Of a stretch of 33,262 nt of DNA, positions 1 to 6,388 are shown one piece after another. A program made the position numbers and the translations under genes. A model generated the notes under the pieces. That model saw nothing but the letters and a program-made list of their open reading frames with translations, did no database searches and was not told the DNA's origin. This DNA is from JAVVEH01 sp032251435 (GTDB lineage Bacteria > Verrucomicrobiota > Lentisphaeria > Oligosphaerales > MVZH01). Numbering within the stretch: position 1 is the stretch's first letter; every line of letters starts with the position of its first letter. The DNA lies in assembly GCA_032251435.1 (NCBI GenBank), contig JAVVEH010000045.1, forward strand, positions 1-33,262, given 5' to 3'.

Positions 1-1
1 A

Positions 2-475
2 GGACGAAACTTAAACATCTTTATCCGCATCTTTAAATTTTACATTGTACTAGTGATCGCGGATCTCCAGGGAACCAATAAATATGACATCATCGATGAA
101 TTGCTGGATCATGTCGCCAAGCGGACCGGCCTGGGGGATCTGCCCCATGTCCGCCAGGACCTGCGCCACCGGGAAAAATTGATGTCCACGGGTTTGGAAC
201 GGGGGGTGGCTGTTCCCCATTGCCGAACGGATCAGGTCGACACACTGACCTGCGCCCTCGGGATTTGCCGGAAAGGTGCCGATTTTGACAGCTTGGACGG
301 CCAGCCGACGCATGTGGTCGCCTTGACCCTGGTTCCTCTTTCCAAGCCCGCCCCTTACGTGCAATTTATCGCGTCATTGGTTTTAGCGGTGGATCAACTT
401 GGCGCGGACAAACTACTGGCCTGCGCGGACAGCGCGTCTCTTTATGAGGCCATCCGCGCGGCCGTGGGAAAATAA
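2..475 (+). CDS. PTS EIIA domain protein (fructose/nitrogen type), 5' partial
   Basis: This is a phosphotransferase-system IIA domain of the fructose/mannitol/PtsN class, which accepts phosphate from HPr-like proteins on a histidine. The active-site segment reads GVAVPHCRTD, with the His at residue 56 counted from the GTG at 53, and it is preceded by the usual STGLERG stretch. The frame is open to the left edge of the window, and the residues encoded upstream of GTG 53 (FKFYIVLVIADLQGTNKYD) fit the family's first strand. The real start therefore probably lies outside the window, and GTG 53 is only the first in-frame start codon visible. The C-terminal helix looks complete. No EIIB or EIIC gene follows, so a regulatory EIIANtr-like role is as likely as sugar uptake. 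The methyltransferase gene starts 15 bp downstream, probably in the same transcript. Confidence 0.8.
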   Translation, partial: GRNLNIFIRIFKFYIVLVIADLQGTNKYDIIDELLDHVAKRTGLGDLPHVRQDLRHREKLMSTGLERGVAVPHCRTDQVDTLTCALGICRKGADFDSLDGQPTHVVALTLVPLSKPAPYVQFIASLVLAVDQLGADKLLACADSASLYEAIRAAVGK

Positions 476-490
476 CGGAATAACGCTTTT

Positions 491-1204
491 ATGGCGAGGG
501 CATCTCTATATGACCGGATGGCGCGCGCGTATGAGGAACTGTTTCCCGTTCGTTCTGACTTCATCACGTTACTGACCGAGCTTGTTCCCGCCGGGGCGCG
601 GGTGCTGGATGTCGCCTGCGGACCGGGACATTACGCCCGGGCGCTGAGTGACCGGTATGACATGTCCGCCACCGACATCAATGTGTCGATGATTAAATCC
701 GCCGCGGCCCATGGAAAGGTGTCCTTTCACACGCGCGGCTTCGCGGAGATCGCGGCTATTCCGGGTCCGTTCGCCTGCGTGTACAGCATCGGCAACAGTC
801 TGTCCTATCTGCCGACGGACCAGCTTCCCACCTTTCTTGAAAGCGCCCGTAAGATTCTTCTGCCGGACGGTTTGCTGCTGCTTCATACCGTGAATTGGGA
901 TGCCTTCCTTCGCACGGGGAAGATGGAGTTTGAGGAAAAAACACTGATGGACGGGACCCGGTTCCGCCGGGCGTATGAAAAAGTCAATGCCGGCATCGTC
1001 CTCTTTCACACGTGGCTGGAAACCGGCAATGAAAGCTGTCACTGGCAGGATCCCCTCCACCCGAAACCCTCCGCGGCTGTCAGCGCGCGGCTCCGTGAAA
1101 CCGGCTTCACGGTGGAAAAGCATTTCGGGGCCTATGATAAAACTCCTTTTAACTCGCACGGCAGCCCAGTCTCCATTTTCGTCGCTCGGAAACCGTCTGA
1201 ATAG
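491..1204 (+). CDS. Class I SAM-dependent methyltransferase
   Basis: A 237-residue Rossmann-fold methyltransferase. Motif I is VLDVACGPGHYARAL (residues 38-52), with the acidic end of strand 2 at TDIN (61-64), FACVYSIGNSLSYLP as motif post-II (from about residue 94), and LLPDGLLLLHTVNW as the motif III region. These features place it in the Methyltransf_11/25 group. The substrate cannot be read from the sequence. The ATG at 491 lies 15 bp after the EIIA stop with no strong Shine-Dalgarno, consistent with co-transcription. The C-terminal part (HxWLE, then YDKTPFNSHGSPVSIFVARK) resembles small-molecule methyltransferases rather than rRNA or DNA enzymes, but this is only an impression. Confidence 0.85.
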   Translation: MARASLYDRMARAYEELFPVRSDFITLLTELVPAGARVLDVACGPGHYARALSDRYDMSATDINVSMIKSAAAHGKVSFHTRGFAEIAAIPGPFACVYSIGNSLSYLPTDQLPTFLESARKILLPDGLLLLHTVNWDAFLRTGKMEFEEKTLMDGTRFRRAYEKVNAGIVLFHTWLETGNESCHWQDPLHPKPSAAVSARLRETGFTVEKHFGAYDKTPFNSHGSPVSIFVARKPSE

Positions 1205-1227
1205 GCTGGCGGCCCATTGCGGCCCGC

Positions 1228-1255
1228 TTTCGCTTTTTTCTTCGTCTTTTATAAT
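1228..1255 (+). promoter_or_regulatory. Candidate promoter upstream of the EF-hand gene
   Basis: A perfect TATAAT lies at 1250-1255 in a T-rich stretch about 87 bp upstream of the EF-hand start codon. The best-spaced -35 candidate (TTTCGC, 1228-1233) is poor, so the call rests on the -10 box and its position in the gap after the methyltransferase stop. Confidence 0.3.
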
Positions 1256-1341
1256 AATCCCGCTTTTGGCACGTTGTACTCGTAGATCGCATGGGATTCT
1301 CCCGTGCGGAACGCGGTTTTAAACTAAAAGGAACTTATGCA

Positions 1342-1920
1342 ATGAAAAAGATTTTCACCACTCTGTCGTTTCTCACCGCCGCTCTTCTCTTGAGCCTTCC
1401 CTCTTTTGCCGAAAATGGTGATGGCCTGGGCAAAGCTGACGGTAAGGGAAAAGGGGACCGCGCCGCGCAACGTAAAGAAATGCGCGAACGCATGATGAAA
1501 CGTTTTGACAAAGACGGCGACGGAAAAGTCAGTGAAGCTGAAAAAGCCGAAGCCAAAGCATTCCGTGAAGCGGAAATGAAAAAATACGATGCCGATGGCG
1601 ACGGAACGTTGAGTAAAGAAGAACGAGACACAATGCGGAAAGCCCATGTGGAAGCGATGCGGGAGAAAATGCTCCTGAAACGCTTTGACAAAGACGGTGA
1701 CGGTGTCCTCAACGAAGCCGAAAAAGCCGAAGCTGAAAAGGCCCGTCAGAACATCCTCAACAAATTCGACAAAGACGGTGACGGTGAGATCAGCCTCGAA
1801 GAGCGAAAAGCCATGCGCAAAGGTCCTAAAGGCCCCCGGGATGGCGAAGGTCCCCGTGACGGCAAAGGCAAGAAGCGTGGTGAAAACCGTCCTGAAGACG
1901 CGCCGGTGATTATTGAATAA
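1342..1920 (+). CDS. Secreted protein with four EF-hand calcium-binding loops
   Basis: I chose ATG 1342 because it is preceded by AAAAGGA (1326-1332) and opens a clear Sec signal peptide (MKKIFTTLSF, hydrophobic core to about residue 20, likely cleavage after SFA). The mature protein (192-residue precursor) contains four canonical loops with D-x-D-G-D-G...E/D pattern at residues 56-67, 83-94, 116-127 and 143-154, separated by highly charged Lys/Glu/Arg helices. The tail (from 161) is a Gly-Pro-Arg-Asp-Lys rich low-complexity segment. The likely role is calcium binding in the periplasm or outside the cell; no enzymatic domain is visible. Proteins of this simple EF-hand type are frequent in Planctomycetes and Verrucomicrobia (family knowledge). 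It is monocistronic: it has its own candidate promoter and a strong terminator. Confidence 0.85.
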   Translation: MKKIFTTLSFLTAALLLSLPSFAENGDGLGKADGKGKGDRAAQRKEMRERMMKRFDKDGDGKVSEAEKAEAKAFREAEMKKYDADGDGTLSKEERDTMRKAHVEAMREKMLLKRFDKDGDGVLNEAEKAEAEKARQNILNKFDKDGDGEISLEERKAMRKGPKGPRDGEGPRDGKGKKRGENRPEDAPVIIE

Positions 1921-1951
1921 AATAAAACCGCGCCAACAAAGATAGAATCAC

Positions 1952-1986
1952 GCGGAGTCTTCCATTCGGAGGGCTCCGCTTTTTTT
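1952..1986 (+). terminator. Rho-independent terminator of the EF-hand gene
   Basis: A 12-bp stem (GCGGAGTCTTCC pairing with GGAGGGCTCCGC, one G-T wobble) closes an ATTC tetraloop and is followed by seven T (1980-1986), 31 bp after the stop codon. Confidence 0.92.
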
Positions 1987-2039
1987 GTAAGCGGCACACC
2001 TGTCCCATCTAAAATTTTCGTCTCGCGCGGATAACGTAA

Positions 2040-2076
2040 AGCCCGTCCTGGTTTTACGCCAGGTCGGGCTCTTTTT
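2040..2076 (+). terminator. Second intrinsic terminator-like hairpin
   Basis: AGCCCG-T-CCTGG pairs with CCAGG-T-CGGGCT (one T-T mismatch) around a 7-nt loop, followed by CTTTTTC. It stands alone between the EF-hand terminator and the Rhs fragment. It may be a back-up terminator, or mark the left border of the accessory island. Confidence 0.7.
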
Positions 2077-2178
2077 CATTTTTCTATTTTCCAGCGTGAC
2101 GACGCGCCCTTTTCCACACTGGTCCGGCAGGCGGTCCGCAAAGCGGCTTGAAGCGCACCGGCTCTCCTTGGCGCGCTT

Positions 2179-3561
2179 ATGCTGTCACCTACGGCTTATC
2201 TTGCGAATTCGGCTATGGTTACGACGACGTCGTTCCCGAACGGCCTGACCACAACCCGCGCCTATGAGGGTATCCGCAATCTGGTCGCCTATGTCGAAAA
2301 CAAAGTTGGCGTGACGGATATCTCGAAGTATACTTACACCAACGAGCCACACTGTGGCTTTTTTTACGGGACGATGTCCCTTGGACGCCGCACGGACACA
2401 GTGATGATACGCCTTCGCTCAAAAGCTACGGCGGCACAAGCCGGAACCGCCACCTCCTACACCGCCAACCAGTACAGCACCTGCTCAAGTGGCGGGGGCA
2501 CCCCGTCGCTCCCGCGACACACTCAGGTTTCAGCCTTCACCCCTCAGCCCTCATATGACGCCAACGGCAACGTGTCAGAATACCTCGACGCCACCGGCGC
2601 AAGCGTAGCCCACTATGAGTACTCGCCGTTCGGACGCACAACCGTCGCCACCGGGTCACACAGTGACATTTTCAAGCACCGCTTCAGCACGAAGTATTTG
2701 GACGAACATGGCTTGTATTACTATGGCCTGCGTTCATACACCCCCGTCCTGGGCCGCTGGATAAACAGGGATCCGAAACAAGAAGGGGGGGGTCTTAATC
2801 TGTTCGGTTTTGTGGGGAATGATTCTCTCAACAGCTTTGATCTTTATGGTCTTGATTCGGCATCTTTCAAGGATGGGAAAGCCTACTGGTTAGTTGCGGG
2901 CGAAGGCGGAGGCGTCTCCAAAAAGTATGAAATAGGAACTGTTAAGGGGGAATATGTTCAGCTTTCTGCAACGTTCGGGGGTTATACTAAGCACTGTACG
3001 ACGATTGTTGAATTCGCCTCAACTTTCAATGAACATTTTGGATTTGTTGACACGGTTGAAGAAGGGCCACGAAAAGCCATTATTGCACTCTGGTTAAAGT
3101 GGGGGTTTGTTCCCCCATTCTTTAAGAGTTTGGACGATGCGGGTATATGGGGCAGCTGGTTGGCGCGAGGTAAGTCTTTCAAAGATAACAACGGATGGGA
3201 GTGGGCTGCCTGGATTAAAAAAAACGGCACTAAGTATGCCCTGACAAAGCCTGTCACCAGTAGATCAAGAAGGGTCGTTCATCTGGATAGGGAAGATAGT
3301 TACTCCAACTATAAAGATGTCGTTGGGTGGGTGCATAACCATTCCGAGGGGGGAGAAAATCTGAGTGGGGGAGTCGGAGATACGGGATATACTGAGAGAA
3401 AGAAAAAATGGACAATTTGGAAAGACCCTTATGATCATTCGAAAGGCAAATCCGAAACATATATTCATGTCGCATATGCCGTGAGTCCCAAAGGATATGT
3501 TTACAAATATGATGCTGATTGGTACGATGGCATGACTGAAGGAAAGAAGATATGGCCTTAA
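2179..3561 (+). CDS. Truncated Rhs protein: core end plus JAMM-like C-terminal domain
   Basis: The protein has the hallmarks of the 3' end of an Rhs/YD-repeat gene. YD-type text (TTRAYEGIRNLVAYVENK) lies at 25-42, SYDANGNVSEYLD at 125-137, YEYSPFGRTTVATG at 146-159, and the Rhs core signature GLYYYGLRSYTPVLGRWINR at 178-197, closing at NLFGFVGND (207-215) and LYGLD (222-226). Full Rhs proteins are 1000-2000 residues or more, so most of the shell is missing. Residues 57-82 interrupt the expected YTYTN-ALGRRTD continuity and look like an insertion or frameshift scar. The variable tail (226-460) ends in a region with E341, H386-N-H388, then seven residues to S396 and D401. This resembles a JAMM/DUF4329-type metal site. 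It may be a silent displaced tip rather than an expressed toxin, since no Shine-Dalgarno or signal is evident. The tail is more AT-rich than the flanking chromosome. Confidence 0.75.
   Translation: MLSPTAYLANSAMVTTTSFPNGLTTTRAYEGIRNLVAYVENKVGVTDISKYTYTNEPHCGFFYGTMSLGRRTDTVMIRLRSKATAAQAGTATSYTANQYSTCSSGGGTPSLPRHTQVSAFTPQPSYDANGNVSEYLDATGASVAHYEYSPFGRTTVATGSHSDIFKHRFSTKYLDEHGLYYYGLRSYTPVLGRWINRDPKQEGGGLNLFGFVGNDSLNSFDLYGLDSASFKDGKAYWLVAGEGGGVSKKYEIGTVKGEYVQLSATFGGYTKHCTTIVEFASTFNEHFGFVDTVEEGPRKAIIALWLKWGFVPPFFKSLDDAGIWGSWLARGKSFKDNNGWEWAAWIKKNGTKYALTKPVTSRSRRVVHLDREDSYSNYKDVVGWVHNHSEGGENLSGGVGDTGYTERKKKWTIWKDPYDHSKGKSETYIHVAYAVSPKGYVYKYDADWYDGMTEGKKIWP
2345..2365 (+). terminator. Terminator-like hairpin inside the Rhs fragment
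   Basis: AGCCAC-ACT-GTGGCT, a 6-bp stem with a 3-nt loop, runs straight into seven T. It sits exactly where the Rhs reading loses its family match (around residues 57-67), so it may be part of an inserted scrap. Confidence 0.35.
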
Positions 3562-3596
3562 AAAAAGATGCTCTAAATATTCTTGGAGGAAAAAAA

Positions 3597-4064
3597 ATGT
3601 CGACGCACAGCAACCCATTTCTTTCCAGAATAGTAGGGTCTATGCTCTTAGCTATTTCCACCTTTCTTCTATGCATGATTTCCCTATCCTGCAATAAAGA
3701 TGCGAGAAAATCACCTGAAGAATCGGAAGTTCCGCTAGTTCGATTGCTAGCCTGTCCAGAGAAATATGAAAACCGCTTTGTGTCGGTTTGTGGGTATTTG
3801 CATCTTGAAGTTGAAACGGACGCAATTTATTTGTCAAAAGAACACTATGAGAGTGAAATAGGACAGAATGCTCTTTATTTGTGGGACGATAAAATTAATG
3901 AAAAAAACTTTGGCCAGTATAACAATCAATATGTATGGATAATGGGCCGCTTTAGAAGCCAATACAAGGGCCGTCCGCTAGCACTCTTTCCTGGCATGAT
4001 CTACGATGTACGAAGCATAACACCCGTATTTGCCCATATAGAAGATGAGGAACCGAAAAAATAA
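3597..4064 (+). CDS. Small lipoprotein-like protein, possible Rhs-tail immunity partner
   Basis: An ATG at 3552 would overlap the Rhs stop, but ATG 3597 has a strong Shine-Dalgarno (GGAGGA, 3585-3590, 6 nt away) and starts a signal-like N-terminus of 155 residues total. It has a hydrophobic stretch about 11-31 ending in MISLSC followed by NKD, reminiscent of a lipobox though -3 and -1 are not ideal. After a linker, the core PLVRLLACPEKYENRFVSVC, a GYLHLE strand, the IYLSKEHYE segment and NALYLWDD suggest a small beta-rich (possibly OB-like) fold. I recall similar small proteins beside polymorphic toxins, but cannot verify this here. Position directly after the toxin-type tail, same strand, 35 bp apart, is what one expects for an immunity gene. 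That function is inference. It is AT-rich, like the tail it follows. Confidence 0.65.
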   Translation: MSTHSNPFLSRIVGSMLLAISTFLLCMISLSCNKDARKSPEESEVPLVRLLACPEKYENRFVSVCGYLHLEVETDAIYLSKEHYESEIGQNALYLWDDKINEKNFGQYNNQYVWIMGRFRSQYKGRPLALFPGMIYDVRSITPVFAHIEDEEPKK

Positions 4065-4149
4065 CTGAATGAAAACATCTCAGCTTCCGACTTGCTTTTA
4101 ACGCCTTAAAGCTACGAATCTCCAACCTCAAAATCTGCGGATTCCGCAA

Positions 4150-4212
4150 TTGCAGACCACCAGTTCCGACACTAATTTAACCCCATGGTCTGCTCGATCT
4201 CCCAATCCCCTG
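4150..4212. repeat. Dispersed repeat, copy 1 (truncated)
   Basis: The segment TTAACCCCATGGTCTGC (from 4177) and the following CCCAATCCCCTG match copy 3 at 6033-6070 closely and copy 2 at 4937-4972 less closely. Upstream, TTGCAGAC at 4150 lies at the same 35-nt spacing as TTGCAGAC at 6007. The copy stops after 4212, without the conserved CG-rich and T-rich right end of copies 2 and 3. It immediately precedes the HigBA promoter. Confidence 0.75.
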
Positions 4213-4254
4213 CTGTCTCATTATAGAACAAGCCCAAATTACACGGCTTACCAT

Positions 4255-4282
4255 TTGAAAAAGATACCAGAATTGATATATT
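4255..4282 (+). promoter_or_regulatory. Sigma70-type promoter of higBA, predicted leaderless
   Basis: TTGAAA (4255-4260), a 16-bp spacer and TATATT (4277-4282) match 5/6 positions at each box. The expected transcription start, about 7 nt after the -10 box, falls on or next to the A of the toxin ATG at 4289, and no Shine-Dalgarno precedes that ATG. Confidence 0.65.
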
Positions 4283-4288
4283 ACTGCT

Positions 4289-4579
4289 ATGAAAGAGTAT
4301 GAAGTCAAGCTGCTGGAAGATGCTGTCAGGTTTTTGCGAAAGTTGCCGGTCAAGCTTCGAGCCAAGGCATTCAGAGCGGTGGAGCTTCTTGAAGAATTTG
4401 GGCCGAACCTGCCGATGCCCCATGCAAAGGCACTCAAAGGAACTGATGGTCTAAGCGAGTTGCGAATAAAATTTGGATCGGACATTGCTCGATTGTTTTA
4501 CTTCCACGACAAAGACAGAATCTATATCGTCACTTCCGGTTTTATCAAAAAGAACAAAAAACGGATACCCGCGAATTAG
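4289..4579 (+). CDS. higB: HigB/RelE-family toxin (Gp49-like)
   Basis: A 96-residue RelE/ParE-superfamily protein of the phage-Gp49/HigB type, expected to act as a ribosome-dependent mRNA endonuclease. Visible family features are the N-terminal helix rich in Lys and Leu (LLEDAVRFLRKLPVKLRAKA, 9-28), the PMPHAKALKG segment, the strand GLSELRIKFGSDIARLFYF (54-72) and the C-terminal strand IYIVTSGFIKKNKKRIP (78-94) with its basic patch. The gene precedes the antitoxin, as in higBA rather than relBE, with 46 bp between them. Its mRNA is predicted to be leaderless. The length is slightly short (about 100-120 is usual), but both ends look complete. Autoregulation by the downstream XRE protein is expected for the family. 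Confidence 0.88.
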   Translation: MKEYEVKLLEDAVRFLRKLPVKLRAKAFRAVELLEEFGPNLPMPHAKALKGTDGLSELRIKFGSDIARLFYFHDKDRIYIVTSGFIKKNKKRIPAN

Positions 4580-4625
4580 CTCGGGCAATTAGTTTAATGA
4601 AAGCGTTCAGGAAAGAAAATTAACG

Positions 4626-4937
4626 ATGAAAACACAGACACTAAAATCCATTCTTCAGGAAGAACTTGAAGATCCTGTCTTCCGCAAAGAGTATGATGCT
4701 TTGGCCGGGGAATTCGCTGTCGCCCGAGAAATTATCCGTTTGCGGCAGGCGAAAGGATGGACCCAAAAAGAACTCGCTGAGCATGCCCACACATCCCAAC
4801 CGGCCATTGCGCGGCTGGAATCTGGAAGTTATCATAATGTCAGCTTGTCATTTTTACGCAAACTCGGAGATGCCCTGGGAGCAGTTCCAGTTGTGCATAT
4901 GCAGAAAATAGGGAAAGAATCCGCACTGCATGCATAA
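4626..4937 (+). CDS. higA: HigA-type XRE-family antitoxin
   Basis: A 103-residue antitoxin with a helix-turn-helix. The recognition portion runs through WTQKELAEHAHTSQPAIARLESG (residues 45-67), the classic XRE/Cro pattern with Gln-Pro-Ala-Ile in the recognition helix, followed by LSFLRKLGDALGA. The N-terminal part (TLKSILQEELEDPVFRKEYDALAGEFA) is the usual toxin-facing helix of HigA proteins partnered with Gp49-like toxins. The start at 4626 is preceded by AGGAAAG (4609-4615, 10 nt away). It should neutralise HigB and repress the promoter at 4255-4282. Its last codons run directly into repeat copy 2, so the C-terminal tail (KIGKESALHA) may be altered by that junction. Confidence 0.88.
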   Translation: MKTQTLKSILQEELEDPVFRKEYDALAGEFAVAREIIRLRQAKGWTQKELAEHAHTSQPAIARLESGSYHNVSLSFLRKLGDALGAVPVVHMQKIGKESALHA

Positions 4938-5028
4938 ACCGACCATGGTCTGCCCGATTTCCCAACCCTCTGAGCTACGCCTGCGACGGCGACCCGAACC
5001 CAAAAACGTGTATGCGGAAGTTTTTTTT
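4937..5028. repeat. Dispersed repeat, copy 2
   Basis: It starts at the higA stop codon (ACCGACCATGGTCTGCCCG) and runs through CTGAGCTACGCCTGCGACGG and CGACCCGAACCCAAAAACG to GCGGAAG followed by eight T. It is about four-fifths identical to copy 3 over its length. The central CGCC...GGCG forms a small hairpin conserved in both copies. Read on the minus strand it contains GGCGTAGCTCAG, like a tRNA D-arm, but no complete tRNA folds. Confidence 0.85.
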
Positions 5029-5106
5029 GTCGCTTACGGACTCGAAGTGACCGTGCGTGTGTTCCGCCGCAACCGCGCCATTGAACGGGTCAAAGACCAC
5101 GCCGGC

Positions 5107-5211
5107 ATCTATCATGTCAGCCGGTGCCAGCGGCACTTTCCCCAAAACGTCGGACATGAATCCCTCGACACCCTCAAGCACTATGTGAAACTGCATACCT
5201 GTCAGTCGTAG
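5107..5211 (+). pseudogene. Remnant of a tyrosine recombinase C-terminus
   Basis: The frame ends with QNVGHESLDTLKHYVKLHT (residues encoded at about 5143-5199), which resembles the end of the catalytic domain of phage/XerC-type integrases: GH...T...Y, with the nucleophile Tyr 10 residues after the His. The preceding YHVSRCQRHFP could be a corrupted form of the family's HxxR-containing helix. Nothing upstream matches: the frame runs back into repeat copy 2, so only a 3' scrap of the gene survives. Confidence is limited because the match is short. Confidence 0.4.
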
Positions 5212-5416
5212 CCACGGCGGGTGAAGACCGATCGCCGACCTGAAAGAAACCCACCACAGGACGCATCCCAGGGAAAGGGATGAGGAGGAGCGGGAGAAAT
5301 GATTCAACCCAAAGTAAAACAATATTCAAAATGATAATAGATCTCAAAGAACATGTACCTTCTTCTATTCGCAGGTTTTCTCAAATGTGTTATATTCCGA
5401 ACGCTAATGAAAGACG

Positions 5417-5755
5417 TTGCTCAATTATTGCAAATTGAGGGGGAAAATGCCCGAAGGGGAAGCCATTCGGGTCGGGGACTGGCCGGTTCAATTTATTCCA
5501 TCTTTCAACCCACTGACTGAAGAAGCAATGGAAAATGCCGAAACCGGTGAGCTTGACGGTATGCCGATTCGTGTCGTGACACCGGCCTATCTGGCCGTAA
5601 TGGCACTGGAAGTTGGCCGTGCAAAAGACTTGGCGCGAGTGCTTGCCCTAATTGAGCAGGATGCTGTTACCAAGGAGGATATTCGCAATCTGGCGGAAAA
5701 GCATGGACTTCTGCCGGCTTGGGAAGATTTTAAGAGGAAATTCTCCGATGAATGA
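5417..5755 (+). pseudogene. C-terminal half of a nucleotidyltransferase-type toxin-like gene
   Basis: The text EGEAIRVGDWPVQFIPSFNP, then the LTEEAMENAE stretch and VVTPAYLAVMALEVGRAKDL, ending in HGLLPAWEDFKRKF, looks like the second half of small nucleotidyltransferase-superfamily proteins found in two-gene, toxin-antitoxin-like modules (recalled, unverified). The first half, which would carry the G[GS]...DxD catalytic motif, is missing. The open frame starts at TTG 5417 or ATG 5447, and a stop (TGA, 5408-5410) lies just upstream. Another frame starting at ATG 5407 reads MKDVAQLLQIEGE before joining, which could be the original N-terminus fused by an internal deletion. The 3' end overlaps the next small gene by 8 nt, as in an intact operon. 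Confidence 0.55.
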
Positions 5756-5939
5756 AATACAGGAAATCCTTAAGAAACAGGCTAAGTGGCAGCGTTCGAG
5801 AGCTGCTCTTTCATGGGAAGAAAAACTTCGTGCCTCCCTCACAATGAAGGCTTCACTTGGCAATTTTACCCATTCTGGACGTTCCCATCACAACCGCCAG
5901 ATCCCTTCTGCTCAATCTTCCTCTTCCAGCGCTCGATAA
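5748..5939 (+). CDS. Small partner protein of the nucleotidyltransferase-like gene
   Basis: A 63-residue protein starting at ATG 5748, inside the last codons of the preceding frame (ATGAATGA junction), which implies translational coupling. The N-terminal part MNEIQEILKKQAKWQRSRAA, then LSWEEKLR, is a basic amphipathic helix pattern (xxKQAxWQxSRxxLSWEEKLR) typical of the small second gene of such modules as I recall them. The C-terminal third (GRSHHNRQIPSAQSSSSSAR) looks out of frame or degenerate. The gene is probably decayed at its end and may no longer be functional, given its truncated neighbour. Confidence 0.5.
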   Translation: MNEIQEILKKQAKWQRSRAALSWEEKLRASLTMKASLGNFTHSGRSHHNRQIPSAQSSSSSAR

Positions 5940-6006
5940 GCTAGTATTGACGTTGAGATCGGGAAAATTCATTTGATTTTACGCACCGATCCTTCTCCCT
6001 TTCAAG

Positions 6007-6126
6007 TTGCAGACACTCTCTCCCCGCAGTACCTTAACCCCATAGTCTGCCCTGTTTCCCAATCCCCTGAGCTACGCCTACGAAGGCGACCCGAATCCCA
6101 AAACGCGTTGGCGGAAGTTTTTTTTG
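6007..6126. repeat. Dispersed repeat, copy 3 (longest)
   Basis: It runs from TTGCAGAC (6007) through TTAACCCCATAGTCTGCCC (6034), CCCAATCCCCTGAGCTACGC (6059) and CGACCCGAATCCCAAAACGC to GCGGAAG with eight T or more. It shares its left part with copy 1 and its right part with copy 2. The internal CGCCT-ACGA-AGGCG hairpin corresponds to CGCC-TGCGAC-GGCG in copy 2. Confidence 0.85.
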
Positions 6127-6335
6127 GGTTCTTCTCGGAAATCTGTAAAATGGTGGTGTTTATCTTCACGTTTGCTGGTAAGAATAAAGAAAATTCGACA
6201 GAAAAATTGATGACAGACCATTTCTGCTGGCCAGCCGAATAGAGGCTAACCCACCGGATCTGGAGCAAAGCGTCAAATATTGCTGACAGAAAAATGGGGG
6301 AGAGAAAAAAAGGGGAGAGGAAAACAATGCGAGGA

Positions 6336-6367
6336 ACCACTGATTCACACTGATTCGACACTAATTT
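6336..6367. repeat. Short tandem repeat (CACTGATT-type)
   Basis: Three imperfect units of about 10-12 bp in a row: ACCACTGATT, CACACTGATTCG, ACACTAATTTTT. The last unit's GACACTAATTT also occurs at 4168-4178 just before repeat copy 1, so the motif recurs in this island. Confidence 0.6.
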
Positions 6368-6388
6368 TTGAAAACTGGGAAGAGGGTA

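Noticed and set aside
569..1159. 196-residue minus-strand frame
   Set aside because: It is the antisense shadow of the methyltransferase, with no domain or Shine-Dalgarno.
1266..1290. Sigma54 promoter (TTGGCACG)
   Set aside because: The required TTGC element at the right spacing is absent.
4150..6126. Integron attC sites
   Set aside because: The repeats separate modules, but no RYYYAAC/GTTRRRY core pair or attC-type long imperfect hairpin is present, and no intI is nearby.
4937..6126. tRNA gene on the minus strand of the dispersed repeats
   Set aside because: GTAGCTCAG-like D-arm text is there, but no D-stem partner, anticodon arm or T-arm can be folded.
5973..6242. 89-residue frame across repeat copy 3
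   Set aside because: Its recognisable text (SPELRLRRRPESQN) is just the repeat translated, and the same words appear in the frame at 4930.
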